Assembly (NCBI GenBank): GCA_032988195.1
Contig: JANTQE010000004.1
Location: 62,001-126,000, forward strand
Reading direction: 5' to 3'
Length of the DNA stretch: 64,000 bases
Origin: Arachnomyces sp. PD_36
Lineage: Eukaryota; Ascomycota; Eurotiomycetes; Onygenales; Arachnomycetaceae
This document shows positions 10,007 to 22,108 of this stretch, piece by piece. Under the pieces are notes generated by a model. That model saw only the letters and a list, made by a program, of their open reading frames with translations. It did not search any database and was not told where the DNA came from. A program made the translations under genes and the position numbers. The stretch's first letter is position 1; each line of letters opens with the position of its first letter.

Positions 10007-11481
10007 ATGGCGGCGGAGCTCACTTCAACGCAACTAAACGCAGAGAGCCATCTTCTACTGGTATGGTCGAGACAAATCTCTTAGCTTCACCCCTATCCTT
10101 ACCTGAAATGAGTAGTCGGTGATAAAAGCTCTAACAATGTGTACTTCAGGATCAACCACTTTTACGACTTCCACACGAACTCGCACGCCGCAATTTCAAA
10201 TCGGTACAACGGGCCGTGGAACGGGAAAAGGAATATGTTCTCCCTACTCTTAAAGAGACGGCCAATGCCTCGCTCTCCGGTAATCAGGACCCCGAACAAA
10301 CCCTCGCTTCACTCGACGCAATGATATCACGCATGCAAGGATTGAAGAGAAAGATGGAAGTCCTGCAGGGGGAAGAGAAGAAGATTCACACACAATCCCG
10401 GAAGCGAATACAACATCTAGAATGTCTGTATAAGATTCCAAGTCTGGTGGACGTCAAGTACGACGAGTGGTCAAGGGTGAGGCTGAACCGGCTGTTGGTG
10501 GATCATATGCTTCGCTCTGGGTTTTCAGAAAGTGCGAAACAGTTGGCGGCTGAAAAGGAGATTGAGGATCTCGCGGACCTGAATGTTTTCGTTCAGTGCC
10601 AGAGGATTGCCGAGGGGTTGAGGAAGGGTGAGACGAAGGAGGCGTTGCAGTGGTGTGCGGAGAATAAGACAGCGCTGAAGAAGAGTCAGGTGCGTTTTTA
10701 CTCTCTATTATTTCTACCTCTATCTTCTTTCAAGCCTCGCCGGTTTAACGCCATCTAGAGGAGTTATTCTATTACTCTGAGCTAACATGCCTATAGCATA
10801 ATTTAGAGTTTGAGCTTCGACTACAACAATACATTGAGATGATTCGAACGGGTGACAAAGTAAAGATGATCGAAGGGATGCAGCATGCTAAAAAGTTCCT
10901 CTCTCCTCACCTTGAATCGCAATCAAGTGAGATACATCGAGCAGCAGGGCTTCTTGCATTTCAACCGGGCACCGGTGCCGACCGATACAAGGTGAGAAGC
11001 AACACGCTCTATCTCGCAACAGCAGTTCCTCACTAATTATCTTTCATAGTCCATGTACTCTGAATCGCGATGGCAACAGCTTTCTGAATTATTTATACGC
11101 ACTCACCACGAGCTTCTATCTCTCCCTACCCGACCTCTCTTACACATTGCTCTCTCCGCCGGACTTTCAGCACTAAAGACTCCGTCATGTCACTCTGCTT
11201 ATGCATCGTCGAGCTCAAACCCACATTCTTCAACCACCTCCGTATGTCCCATATGCTCGACTGAACTCAATGATCTAGCGAAGAGTATCCCGTATGCACA
11301 TCATACGAAGAGTTACGTTGAAAATGATCCCATCATCCTGCCAAATGGGAGGATATATGGTCGGGAACGGTTACTGGAGATGGGTAAGAATGTGGGCTTC
11401 GTTGGTGAAGGGAAGGTAAGGGATCCCACTACAGGGGAGGTTTATGAAGAAAGTGAAATGAAGAAGGTGTATATCTCCTGA
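10007..11481 (+). CDS. gid9: GID/CTLH ubiquitin ligase subunit Gid9 (Fyv10/MAEA)
   Basis: Component of the GID (CTLH) E3 ligase that in yeast degrades gluconeogenic enzymes such as fructose-1,6-bisphosphatase. Exons are 10007-10060, 10150-10689, 10797-10991 and 11050-11481, giving 406 aa. A coiled-coil-like N-terminal region precedes a LisH motif (VRLNRLLVDHMLRSGF, about residues 122-140). A CTLH/CRA region follows (VFQ-like QRIAEGLRKGETKEALQWCAENK, then LEFELRLQQYIEMIR). The C-terminus has the degenerate RING-like block CPICSTELNDLAKSIPYAHH and NDPIILPNGRIYGRERL, which lacks a full set of zinc ligands, as in Fyv10/MAEA. Gid2 has a related architecture, but the long pre-LisH region and the PNGRIYGRE block favour Gid9. 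It converges with bmt5, 172 bp apart. Confidence 0.95.
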
Positions 11482-11653
11482 TCTACCCCTAAATTTTAGG
11501 ATGATTATGGGCGTTAGTATACGTCTAATAATAGAATAACACTATCAATTTCTCTACATGTCCCACCATCAGTTAAAATTATCAACCGCATACATATGAG
11601 TAAAAATAGATAGAACCGTTCAAAGTAATAATTATCGAAGGTGGGTAAAGACA

Positions 11654-13339
11654 TCACCCGTCACTACTGTCACCCCCATCCCCCTTTCTCTTCTGACTGG
11701 GCTTGTTCGTCGACGAACTATCATCATTCTCGATCTCAAAGATGAAGGTCCTGGCCTCCCTCTCCTCTCCCTTCCATCCACCCCTGCCACTACCATCTTT
11801 AGCCTCGATCTGACCCAGAGTCCTCGCATGCCTATACCCGGGGTAACTCGACCAAGGGAACTTGAAGCTTCGAACCACGCGCAGACCAGTGTGACGGGCC
11901 AGATCGCGAATATTCCAAAGAGTGTAGGGTTCACCCTCGAATATTGTGACGATAATTTGCCCTGGTTCCGTCCTTGGAGATGAGTGTGGTTTTCCCTGGC
12001 TATTCTCCTCCTCATCGCAGCCGCTTCCATCCTCCGAGAAGTTATCATCTTGGTAAGATGACATAAAGGCATCAGATCCATCACCAAGGGAGTGATCAGG
12101 GGCGGAAAGCAGGGGCACGCAAGCTTTAAAGAACGATACTAAAAGCTCCTGATTCGATCGCACTTGTCTGTTCACATCCGTGCTGAGGCCACCAACATGC
12201 GGGAAGTTGAAACATATGATATCCCAAGGCCCGCTCTTGGCTGCTCGACTTTCTCCGCCCTTGATACCCTTGGTGGGCGCGATCGACTCTTGAGATGGTA
12301 ATGGACGACGGCCGATACCCTGAGGGCGCGACCTCGACTGCGTCCCTGGTCGTGGAAACCCATTTCGAATTTCCTTCCCTCCACCAACTACTCCTGCTCC
12401 GAGCTTTTTAGCATCAACTGAGAAGAGAACTTTCGGGCTTTGACTGTGGTCGGTGAGACTAGACGGAGTAACATGGTTGTCTTCACCCTTCTGACGTTCG
12501 TCATGAGATTCGATCTCATCATCCGATGCCTCATTCTCGGTCGAATCTGCTATCCCGTTCCACTCTTCTGAACTTTCGTTTTCCGAGCTAGGATGGCTAT
12601 CGCCGTCGTCATCTTCCCGCTTCCTCTTCAAACTCTTTGAGGGAGTGCGTCCTGCGGCGATCAGCAGATCAATATTCTCCTTCGCCTGTGGGTATTTCTC
12701 ATGAACCGTCTGTTCAGAGTCATAGCTCGTTGCGAGCACACGCTTGCAGCCATGCTGTATGGCGAGTGATTGCGCGAATGAGAAATCTCCTATGGTCGAA
12801 TAATTAGAAATTCTTCTCGAAAAAGCAGCTTCAATCACAATCACATTGCTCGGGCTCTGGGAGTACTGTTACGAATTCAATGCATTGAGCCCAGTGGGCT
12901 AAGCTTTATGAAGTATGAAAGTCCATCAGCCCGGGATGAATCGACATACAGTAACATACCAAGGACAAATCCACGTTACCGGGAAATTTCTGCATGCTCA
13001 AGCGCAGACTTTGAACGACAACCAACTCCCGAAAAGAGAAAGAAAGGCATATATATATAATATGTATAGTATTCACTAACCTTCGCCAACTAGCAATATC
13101 CTATCGCTCGCATTAAACGGAACAATGGGCTCGTTATGTTGCTTTTGCTGGTGCTGCTGATTCTTCTTCTGCCCTACTTTCGCCTTCCCTTTCGAGGTCG
13201 AGGTATTCAGTTTTGAGAAAGAAGCCATCTTCTTCTTGCCGGCTTTTCTACCCCCAGTGCTAGCGGCGTTGCCGCCGCGCTGCTTCGGTCCATCGTGGTG
13301 GTTGTGGTTGGGGACCCGGGGTTTCTTATTTTTGGCCAT
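11654..13339 (-). CDS. bmt5: 25S rRNA (uridine-N3) methyltransferase, Bmt5 family (DUF2431)
   Basis: Bmt5 methylates N3 of a conserved uridine (U2634 in yeast) of the large-subunit rRNA in the nucleolus. Exons on the minus strand are 13339-13081 and 12789-11654, with a 291-nt intron, giving 464 aa. The N-terminus is Lys/Asn/Gln-rich (nucleolar-type). The SAM-binding motif spans the splice junction: RILLVGEG | DFSFAQSL. It is followed by ATSYDSEQTVHEKYP and the downstream DIICFNFPHVGG block. The C-terminal half has YTLWNIRDLARHTGL and FPWSSYPGYRHARTLG, all family landmarks. A long acidic/serine-rich insert (roughly residues 135-190) and a second one near 295-320 make it longer than yeast Bmt5. 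The open frame upstream of 12789 in the intron has a possible ATG but would lack the SAM motif, so I reject that start. Confidence 0.93.
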
Positions 13340-14216
13340 CGTGGTGGTTGTTGGAATGTTTGCTACATTATTTTTTTATATATAATTTTTTCTACGCCGA
13401 TTCGGCGTGAAGCAGAACATATTGTTCGCACACGACCACGACGCCAGACGTCACACAAACGCAAAAACATCAATCTAATAATAGCTAAGTCGAAGGAAGA
13501 TCAGTATCGTCCATGATGATAAAAAAATTATTCCTGTTGTTCAGATTTCAACAAACATCAAGCTTCATGAGGACGTAATACGAATGTGAATCAATACTGC
13601 ATCAAGTTGACAATTCCACGCTCGAGGAGAGTAAATATACCAGAAAGTCTATCAAGACAATTGGCATTAGCTCTAGCACCGCACTCTATAGAAGATAATC
13701 ATATATACAAATGAATTCCCTCTCCGAAATCACGAGAACACCGTCTGGATAACCGGAGCACCGACAACACCCAAAGCAAACCAAAAAGATATTAATAAAA
13801 AAGGGGATGGCGAAGGGAAGAGAAAGCAAAGTCAAGGGCAAAATAGAACAGGCGCAAAAACAGTAGGCGATGGGACATACAATATCTGGAAAATATAGTG
13901 TCTGGTGGGAAAATTATGTTATGTATGATACATAGAAGACCGACAACACACCGATTAGGAGCGAGAAGTATTAGTCGATATGGTGGGAAGTTTTGAGAAT
14001 GAACGGAGCCGTGACACAAACCCTAGGGTCAGGGTGCATGCCTCGAGCCATGCAGAAAGGGTATGCGCTCCTCGCGTACCGTCCCTTATCAGAAGTTGAT
14101 ATGGGGACACCTGCATTTTCCACGAGAGGGTAAAATACGGCGTTTTAACACCAACACTCGGAGGAGCGGGTGCGAGCGGCGGCTAACTTCTCGGGGTATA
14201 TAAGGATTTTTCTCTC
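13340..14216. other. Intergenic: bmt5 promoter and GDP-mannose transporter 3' region
   Basis: A-rich and low in coding signal. It holds the bmt5 leader at its left end (ATTTTTTTATATATAA near 13370) and presumably the transporter's 3' UTR at its right. No gene seen. Confidence 0.5.
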
Positions 14217-15617
14217 TCATGACTTCAATCCGTCCCTCATGCTCTGGCTGCTTGCGCTGATGGGGGGGTTGCTGGTAGGTAGAACCCCGGTCACGGATTT
14301 CGCGCTCTGCTTGACCTTTGCAAGAGCGTACACAAGACCACTGACAAAACCGACGACGATGGCGGACACACTGGGGAACGTGACGGGCGCGTCGAAGAAG
14401 ATAAGGCCAGACACAGCGATCGGGAGTTTGTTTAGGGCACCAACCATGGAGTAGGTGGTGGACGATGTCACCCGCACGCACCATGCGGAGGTGTAGGAGA
14501 TGAAGACGGAGGAGAGACCGGAGATCAGCATAGCCAGGAAGATACCGTTACGGGTGGCCGGGGGGAAATTTCGGTTGAGGTTCTCCGCGGACCAATCCTC
14601 AACAACGATGGAGAAGATGATGAGGATGGGGATGGATAGGAGGTTGTTATAGAACATAGCTATAAGGAAACAGGGATATTAGCTCTCCATGTTATCGCAA
14701 CGAAGTTCCTCCACGCAGGGCTCTACTTACTGTCGAAGTCCTTGAAGTTGGTCAACTTGATCCTCTTTCGCATGCCCAAGACATAGGTCGCGGTGCAGAG
14801 ACAGTTGATCAACATCCAGATGTAACCAGCGTTCAAAGTGGAAATCTTCTGGTTGGCATCGGAGGCAGACTGGTCACTCATCTCTAGAGCGTGCTTGATA
14901 TCCGCCCACGCAGCAATGAGCGAGCTAGTTACCATGAGACCAAAGGAGAAGAGGACCATGTTGGTGACGGAACCGCCAAACCATAGGACCTCGCCATAGG
15001 CGATCAGGATGATGGTCAAATTCTTGAAAATGGTGTAGACGGGAATGGACAAGAACTGGAGGGCCTTTGTTCCAGTGTAGATCATGCCGATCAGGAGGAG
15101 TGAAATGGGGAACCCTATATCGAGCGCGAACTCAAGTTAGTGGGTGCGAACTGGGCATGGTTTTAATCTGGTACGGGATGGTGGGAGGCTTACATTTCCT
15201 CGCCTCGTCGGAGTTGAAATCTCTGTATGTGATGACACCCATGGATTTACAGCTCTGGATCGCAAAAACGCACACGAGCGACTGTGAGAATTCGTACAAT
15301 CGGTCAGCGACGATTCCACTAATAAAATCCACCTCAATTCCTTCATCACTTTAGATACGCACCTGAACGCATAGCAGCAAAAAGTTGAGATTGAAATCCA
15401 GGCCGGAGAGAACATATTTGTTGGTCACGGTCATCAGAATGGAGGACGCGCAGTAGCTGAGGATAGGGAGAGACGGGTGGTTCGCGAGCGAGTTGGGGGA
15501 AGGGGCACTTCGGGATTGCGCTGGAGACGACGGAGGGATGTCCAGGCGCTCCTTGTCCTGCTTGTCCATGTCTCCCATCTCGATGGAGTAATCGTCCCTT
15601 TTCTTCCCGTCGGCCAT
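14217..15617 (-). CDS. gmtA: Golgi GDP-mannose transporter (Vrg4 family)
   Basis: Exchanges cytosolic GDP-mannose for GMP across the Golgi membrane, supplying mannosylation of proteins, lipids and wall mannans. Exons are 15617-15363, 15281-15194, 15114-14731 and 14659-14217, giving 389 aa. After a hydrophilic N-terminus come about ten hydrophobic segments of the drug/metabolite transporter fold. Diagnostic motifs are SILMTVTNKYVLSG, FYNNLLSIP and the nucleotide-sugar binding GALNK motif (MVGALNKLP). The introns are 71-81 nt. The minus-strand leader is very pyrimidine-rich. It is divergent from plp1. I am sure of the family; gmtA is the Aspergillus name. Confidence 0.96.
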
Positions 15618-16454
15618 GGCGGGTGATTGTTCTAGACTGTCTGTTTAACGGGAAGGTGTGAAATCAAATGGAAGGGTACACGAGAGCAATCAGCGAGGGA
15701 AAAAGGAGGTATCGCGGAAAGGAAGAAGAGGGGGGTGAAGAAAGAGAAGGGAAAAAAAGACACCCTCGACGATAGAGAGAGATCAAGTGGCTGTGTAGAA
15801 GAAAGAAGAGAAGAAGAAGAAGAAGAAGAAGTTGAGGTTGTTTTGTTTCTGTTTCTCACGTCAAAAGATGAAAATGAAAGAAAAAAAGATTATGTGAGAC
15901 AAGAGGGGTGGTCTGTGCTGAAGTTGAGCCGCATGTACTAAAAAGGGAAAAGGGGGAGAGGAAAGAAAAGACACATACGAGAGAGAGAGAAAGGGAGGAA
16001 GAAGAGGAGGAGGAAAGAAATTAAAGGATAAGAATACTCCATGAGAGGGGCAGATAACACGAAGAAGGGGTTTCTTTATACGAAAGACGCAGTTGAAAGC
16101 GAAATATATTGAATATCGTTGCCCCTTTTCTTCCTCCGCTCCCATATATCATGAAGTAGATATCGTGAAGAGACCCATAAACCGAAGAAATAAATACATG
16201 AGCAATCTCTGGGTTCTGCCCCTACTCGGACTGTCTATGAGAATGAAGTCTCTTGTCACCCAAGTCGTAGCTTCCGAGGGTGCAATGGGTGGGCTGCAGC
16301 AGACAGGCCCTCTCGATCACTCCCCGATCCACTCTCTAACCAACACACGAGAAAAACAGCAACAACCAAAAACTGCACCTCAAGCCCGTGAAATTCTACA
16401 AACGGGCACACATAGCAAAATTAAGATAGGAGGGGAAAAAAGGATCTAGCTACA
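15618..16454. promoter_or_regulatory. Divergent promoter of gmtA (-) and plp1 (+) with a long purine tract
   Basis: From about 15700 to 16020 the plus strand is strongly purine-rich, so the gmtA leader is CT-rich, a common trait of highly expressed fungal genes. It includes a run of AAG triplets at about 15809-15831. The side next to plp1 (16080-16454) is ordinary mixed sequence. Confidence 0.6.
15809..15831. repeat. AAG microsatellite in the gmtA leader
   Basis: About seven consecutive AAG units inside the wider purine tract. Confidence 0.75.
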
Positions 16455-17222
16455 ATGTCCACCGTCGATCCCAAAGTCGCCTCCATCCTCGACCGTAGCA
16501 ACCCCACCGACACCGACCTGGACGAGGATGCCCTCTTTGATGCCCTCGAACAAGAAGACGACTCCGCATACCGCGCTCACCGCGCCGAACAACTCCGCTC
16601 CGAGCTAAACTCTGCAAAGGACGCATTCCGTCAACAGCAGCAGCAACAGTCAACATCATCCGCCGGCGGGGTTGTCACCTCATCCCTCTACCCCACCTTA
16701 CCGGACGACCAAGCAGTCTTGGACTTCACGACCTCCGAATCCTCGTCGGGAAAATGCGTGCTGCATTTCTTCCATCCTGATTTCTCACGCTGCTCCGTGA
16801 TGGATACCCACCTGGAGACTCTTGCCGGGCGACATTACGAGGTGCGCTTTGCCCGCGTGGACGTGTCGAAAGCGCCGTTTGTGGTTGGAAAGCTGGGCGT
16901 GAGGGTATTACCGTGTGTGATCGGGTTCAAGGATGGAGTGGGTGTTGAGAGGGTTGTTGGCTTCGAGGGCCTAGGTTCGAAGGGGACAGATGCCGTCTCT
17001 GGGTTTAGGACGGAGGTATTGGAGCGGAGGTTAGCGGCGAAGGGGGTGCTGGTGAGGGAGAAGCTTGGGGAGGAAAGCAGGAATATGAGTCGGAGTGACG
17101 ACGAAGAAGAGGAAGAGGATGAGAGTGACGACGACGATGTTCGGAAGAGCAAGAGAAGAGGGATCCGAAGTGGAAACACGAGAGCGAGTCGGGACGATGA
17201 AGAAGACGATGACTGGGATTGA
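16455..17222 (+). CDS. plp1: Phosducin-like protein with thioredoxin fold (Plp1/TXNDC9)
   Basis: Members act as co-chaperones with the CCT chaperonin in folding tubulin, actin and G-beta. This is a single-exon gene of 255 aa. The N-terminus has a helical acidic region (DEDALFDALEQEDD), a short poly-Gln stretch, and then the thioredoxin-like domain (about residues 75-180): VLHFFHPDFSRCSVMDTHL, YEVRFARVDVSKAPFVVGKLGVRVLPCVIGFKDG. The usual thioredoxin CXXC is replaced by FSRCSVMD, as in TXNDC9, so a redox role is unlikely. The C-terminus is a highly charged Asp/Glu-rich tail ending DDDWD. It converges with smi1. Confidence 0.92.
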   Translation: MSTVDPKVASILDRSNPTDTDLDEDALFDALEQEDDSAYRAHRAEQLRSELNSAKDAFRQQQQQQSTSSAGGVVTSSLYPTLPDDQAVLDFTTSESSSGKCVLHFFHPDFSRCSVMDTHLETLAGRHYEVRFARVDVSKAPFVVGKLGVRVLPCVIGFKDGVGVERVVGFEGLGSKGTDAVSGFRTEVLERRLAAKGVLVREKLGEESRNMSRSDDEEEEEDESDDDDVRKSKRRGIRSGNTRASRDDEEDDDWD

Positions 17223-18365
17223 TTGGATCCAAGCGGCATGTCTTAGCTGGAGGCAATGCGTCGTCTCTCGTTTGACCCGCCGCATCAGCTACTCGACCCG
17301 GCCTCCTGTACCCAAGGGAGATACCTAGATACCTGTTCTTCGTTCTCGCGCTCACCGGGGCGGGTAGACTTCGGGTTGGTTTCACGAACATTCGGCTCGG
17401 GCTAGCCAACAAAGTACTCTTCTAAGCTGTTTAGGCGGGTACTCTAAAAGAACGGCGCAGTGGCGCTTATATACCTGTTGACTATGGCGGTTGGCAACCG
17501 CATTGTCACCACCCCTTACCCCTGGGGTTGATAGAATATTCGGATTCTCCCGACCTATCTGTCTCACAGGCCACTCCGAGAGAGACATCCTTCACCTACA
17601 ATGAAATGTGCCTACGGAAAAAAATAGATCTTTGAAAACACCCCATTTAAAGATATTTCGAGGGGATTGAAAGCATTTTATTCACCAAAAGCGTAGTGGA
17701 AGTGATGAATCTGTATTACACTGGGTACCACAATCCCACCATACCCCTGACCTGACTGAGTCTCATCTCACTCAAAAAGCATCGTGAACGGGTGATTAAA
17801 GAATCGTATAGAAAAATAAGGGACATGCGAGGTAGCTTTTATAAAAAAACGCATTGCTACCACGAACTATGCGACTTTGGTGATGCTATATGGTCTGACA
17901 GGTTGGAGAAAGGAAGCATTACAAGGAGACATGGAAGAGGAGAAAGAGGAAAATAAAAAACAGCAGTTGCATCTTCTTCATCGTACAGGTTAAAAAGTGA
18001 GGCTGCAAAACATATGCTTATCAGGGGCACAAAGAAGCGACTTCCGAGGAAAAGGGTTGAAAGGAAGAAGAAAGGGGAAGAGGGAAACTGGAGGATAGAA
18101 GATAAATCGTGAAGGCGGGTCCGAAGATAATGAGAAGCCATGGGGACGACGATATAGAAAAAAGAAAAAAAATCTATACAATTAGAGCAAGAAAGTTAAA
18201 AAAGGAAGCCATTAGAATAATCCCAGCTGCTGAACAAGAAAGATCGTTTACAATTCGATTCCACGGTGGTATAGCGTAGGAAAGCAAGGAAAGGGATGAA
18301 AAGAAAAAGGTGCGGGCCTGGACCCATCATCCCAAGGGCGTCGTACATGGGCAAGCAGGTGTTTT
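17223..18365. other. Intergenic between convergent plp1 and smi1
   Basis: 1.1 kb, presumably two 3' UTRs. The right half is A/G-rich on the plus strand (17900-18200). No conserved open frame, repeat or RNA gene seen. Confidence 0.55.
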
Positions 18366-20068
18366 TCAGATTTCAACATTCTTCATTCCATCAAGGGTTT
18401 CCGTATCCAATCCTTCTGCGAGCGACTTCTTTTTGCTATGCTTGTTCGTCTCCTTATCCTTATCCGCATCTTTATCTTGGTCTTCACCCTTCGCAGATTC
18501 TGCGTCCGACTCGGGCTTTAGAGCGGGCTCTTCTTTCTTAGTCGGTTGGATCGGCGTCGACATGTCCACAAGGTCGTCGGATTTGGATGGAGTAGGGACG
18601 TCAATAGTAGGTAGGTTCCGCGCCTTGTCGTCACTTGACGTAGAAGGAGCAGTATTGGCCGTTTCCTCGGTGACCCGGGCAAGGGGGCTTGATACACCGA
18701 ACGGCGTCTTGGGACTTGCATTGGGGCCACGAGTCGAAAAGCGCTGTGGTGATCGGCCTCTTTCCTCGAAACTTGTGGTGGGACTGCCATACGGAGATTC
18801 ACGGGTGGTCTTACCACCGTTATTGGTGTTAAGTCCTAGGCCATTCGCCGGCTTTCTCCTCGGTGGCTTCCTCCCGTATTTCTGATCCGACCTCCAGCGC
18901 AATATGTCAAGGTAGGCAGGCTCGACGCTTGCCGTCTTAAATTCCTTGAGTTTCAGTTCACCCGTCTCTTCTTCTACGAAGACCTTTCGGCTGTTGATAT
19001 CATCCGCAACGACGGCAAGGAAAGCTGCCCAGGAACGGGCAATGACGTATTTGCAGTCATAATCCCGACCAAAGATGATTACCTGGCCCCATTTCCCCGC
19101 TGGCCCTGGCGCGAGATCAACAGCAATGTTATTTCCTCCCCAGTCGCGAGCAAGAGGGATCCAGCTGGGATGTGCGTAGGCCTTCTGGATGGCCTTGGGT
19201 GGCTGGGAGTCCTGCCTATCCAAGAGTTCCTGTCTCCACAGAGGGTTCGAGGAGGATTGTGGGGCGGTAGAGGATGAGGAAGAGGCACTGGATGATTTTA
19301 GGGGAGGCTGAGGTTGGGAGGTAGAAACATTGCTGAGAAACTGCTCATTGACGACCCTCCAGTTCTTCCACTCTTGTACAATCTCCTCACAGTCAAGCAA
19401 CATGCAACCGAAGATTATGCCAGTGGGGTTCCCGCCTCGTTCTTGGCCGTCGTGGACTTGTAATGATTCGCGAACCTCCAATGGCAAGCTGCAATCTAAA
19501 TCGTGTTCGAGTTCATTGACATCGTTCTGAGTGCACCCTTCACACAACTGGTCGAAAAGTTCCTCGTAATTGTCCTCCACCCAGCGGTCGATTTTCCTCC
19601 ATGAGTGGGACACTGGTGGCGGTGGGGGAGCACCGTCATGGAAACTCTGCATCTGAATCTCGGGACCATCTCCTCTACCCTGATCGTTTGACCTTCGTTG
19701 TTGGGAAGAGAGCGACCTCATCCCCGGAGAGTAGGGCCTACTACCACCAGGAGATGTGATGCCATCCGAGCCAGGCCAGCCATTGGAGCTGAAGGAACGT
19801 TTGGAGTGTTCGTCTTCGTAGGAGGTGAGATCTGGTCGCGACTCGACCGCACTGGTAGCAACGGAGGTGAGTGGTTCGTGGCGGCTCTGGTTGAGGGGGA
19901 CGTGTTGGCCTGTTCGGTAGGGGGAGTCGTGGGAGGCGTGACGGTCATTAGAGGTCATGGTATGCCAGAAGGAGCGCCATGCTGAGCCAAATCTAAAGAA
20001 GCACACTAGTTAGGAAGGGAAAAGAGAGGTCAGGTGAAATTGATGGGTAACACTTACGACGCTGTCAT
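18366..20068 (-). CDS. smi1: Smi1/Knr4 cell-wall synthesis regulator
   Basis: Knr4/Smi1 coordinates cell-wall glucan/chitin synthesis with the cell-integrity (Slt2) and calcineurin pathways. Exons on the minus strand are 20068-20058 (11 coding bases, MTAS) and 19992-18366, giving 545 aa. The structured SMI1/KNR4 domain (about residues 130-375) carries WRKIDRWVEDNYEELFDQL, GCTQNDVNELEHDL, HDGQE and GIIFGCMLLDCEEIVQEW. Its second half has WIPLARDWGGNNIAVDLAPGP and GQVIIFGRDYDCKYV. Both flanks are Ser/Pro-rich and probably disordered, as in the yeast hub protein, and the tail is Lys/Asp-rich. The small first exon is supported by GTAAGT and CTTTAG signals and by the frame. An upstream non-ATG start in the large exon is not needed. 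Confidence 0.95.
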
Positions 20069-20478
20069 GGCGAACTGATCGTTCTGGTCAGTGTTGTTCC
20101 AAGTTCAGTTCATCGAGTTCCGTCGCGGAACAAGCACAGACCGATAGAACACTCCGGGCCTGCCTGGTTGTTTAAAACGAGAGATGTTGAAACGACAATG
20201 AACAGACAGTAGACAGGAGCGTTAAAGGTGGTGAGAAGAGTTTTTAAAAGTAAGAGAGATAGAAGGGACGGTCAGATAACGGTCAAGGAGTTGGGAGTTC
20301 CCGTGTCGTGTTGGATGGCAGTTGTCTTGATGATTGTCTCTTGGTAGGATTGGGGTGGATCTCTTCGGTTCGTTCAGTTTCTGTCATTCACTCATTACTA
20401 TAACAATAAAACCCGAATGTTTGTGAAAAGGCCTGAGAGAGAGATAAGAGCAGAGAGGGATCAGTGACAGAGGCAGCA

Positions 20479-20506
20479 AGAGAGAGAGAGAGAGAAGAGA
20501 GAGAGG
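20479..20506. repeat. GA dinucleotide tract in the smi1 leader
   Basis: A run of AG/GA dinucleotides with one interruption, about 410 bp upstream of the smi1 start (CT-rich on the coding strand). Confidence 0.7.
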
Positions 20507-21860
20507 AAGTTGATGTTCGCGTTCTTTTTTTTGGGGGGGAAAGAAAGTTGGGAAAGAAGTTAAGGGGAGTGGAGATTACACAAGGATTACAAGATTACAG
20601 TGTATTCTTAAGGGTCTGGACTGGAAGTTGTTAAGGGCCGTGGTTATCTGAGTGTAATTTACATGCTGTCTTCAGGATGTGTAATTTTAAAATTCTGTGT
20701 CTTTTTTCCAAGTTGAAGGAATTCTCGTCTTGAAGGAGGCAATTGGGATCGGGAGGTTGACCTTTGGGAGACTTTGGATAGGGACATTTTCCGAATATAC
20801 ATCTGCATCTTCGGGGAAATAGATCTCGGGATCGGATACGAACTTGACGCGGAAGATCTATCTGTCACCGTGAGGCGACGCCTGGATAGCATCACAAGGA
20901 AAAGGAGATAGATATCAAGATACAAGAGATGGGAGAACTAGATCAAAGCTTGTATCCCTCTTGGCTTTCTCACTGATAGATGTTCCCCCTTCGATTTCTT
21001 TTCCGATGGACAGTACACGAGCTCCATCATCCTGCATGCATGACATCCCGTACTCCTCGAGAAACCGCTTTCCTCAACTGTCCCTGATACCTTGGCTGCC
21101 CAGCCTTGGTCATTTCGCATAGATTCAAACGATGATACGGAGAGAATCATCTTTAGCAAATTCGTCGTGGAGCCAGTTCTTCAACAAGCTTTGCAGGGAA
21201 CCACATTTCACGCCCCAAGGCCAAGAGACAATCTTGCTGGAATCTCCGCTCCACAACTTCTCCAGAACGAATGGATATTCTTGAATCCACGTGTGGGTGC
21301 AAATGCCCAGCACACTTCACAGGCACCACGCGGGTTCGTTCAAACAACGGGAAAAGAACGAGGATGGACTGGGTGTAAAACGAGTGTGGTTTGTTTGCTT
21401 GCTATTTGACAAAATAAAGGCATCCCCATATTTGAGATGTAGATATAGATGCTTGGTCAACAGAAGAATATGGGAGAAATAAAAAGGTACGGTAAAAGAG
21501 TAAGACATCAGAGGAACATCAAGACGCATCAAGGAAAAGTATATAAAAGGACAGAGTAAAGAGATAGACAAAGGCCCTGAAGGCAGTGCCAGTAAAAGGA
21601 AACCAAGAAGTAAAAACAAAAAAAAAAGACCCAATAAATCACCAGAGGCCATGCACTGTATCCTCACCACCTCTGCATGAGATATCCGAGAACGAAGAAA
21701 CAAAACTCCTGGCCATCCCAGACCACAGAAAGGAACAAACACCATGTATCCATGATATCTCCCCATAAAACCCCATCCTAATACCCCCGAACCCAGTGAA
21801 AACAAGGCCGACGAAGAAAAACCGCCCCCGAGTATCGGATATCGTTCAGTTCAGTGGGAT

Positions 21861-21888
21861 AGGAAAAACAGGGCAGGAAAAACAGGGC
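21861..21888. repeat. Two tandem copies of a 14-mer (AGGAAAAACAGGGC)
   Basis: Perfect copies at 21861-21874 and 21875-21888, followed by a third partial copy. They lie in the probable 3' UTR of the Edc1-like gene. Confidence 0.8.
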
Positions 21889-22108
21889 AGGAAAGCCGTG
21901 GAAAGTCGCAACGAGAAAAAAAGAAACGTTTGCTGAGAGCGAAAGCTCCCGTAACTGTCAGATAAAGTCAAACAAAAACATCCCATACTATGTACAGGGT
22001 CCAGAGATATAACAACCCTTCGATATTATCAAAAAAGCGCCGATCAAAAACGCGCCGAGCATAATCGTATGCCATGAAAAAACCGAAAAGATCGTCGTAA
22101 GACCGCTA

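Larger units (their letters stand above)
20069..22108. other. Intergenic: smi1 promoter/leader and Edc1-like gene 3' region
   Basis: 2.0 kb. The smi1 side has purine tracts including a (GA)n run at about 20479-20506. The right side (21400-22100) is A-rich, fits a 3' UTR, and has a 14-bp tandem duplication. Several short open frames lie in 20900-21800, none resembling a known protein. Confidence 0.5.

Noticed and set aside
12790..12844. In-frame ATG start for bmt5 inside its intron
   Set aside because: It would remove the LLVGEG half of the SAM-binding motif, which is encoded by the upstream exon with good splice signals.
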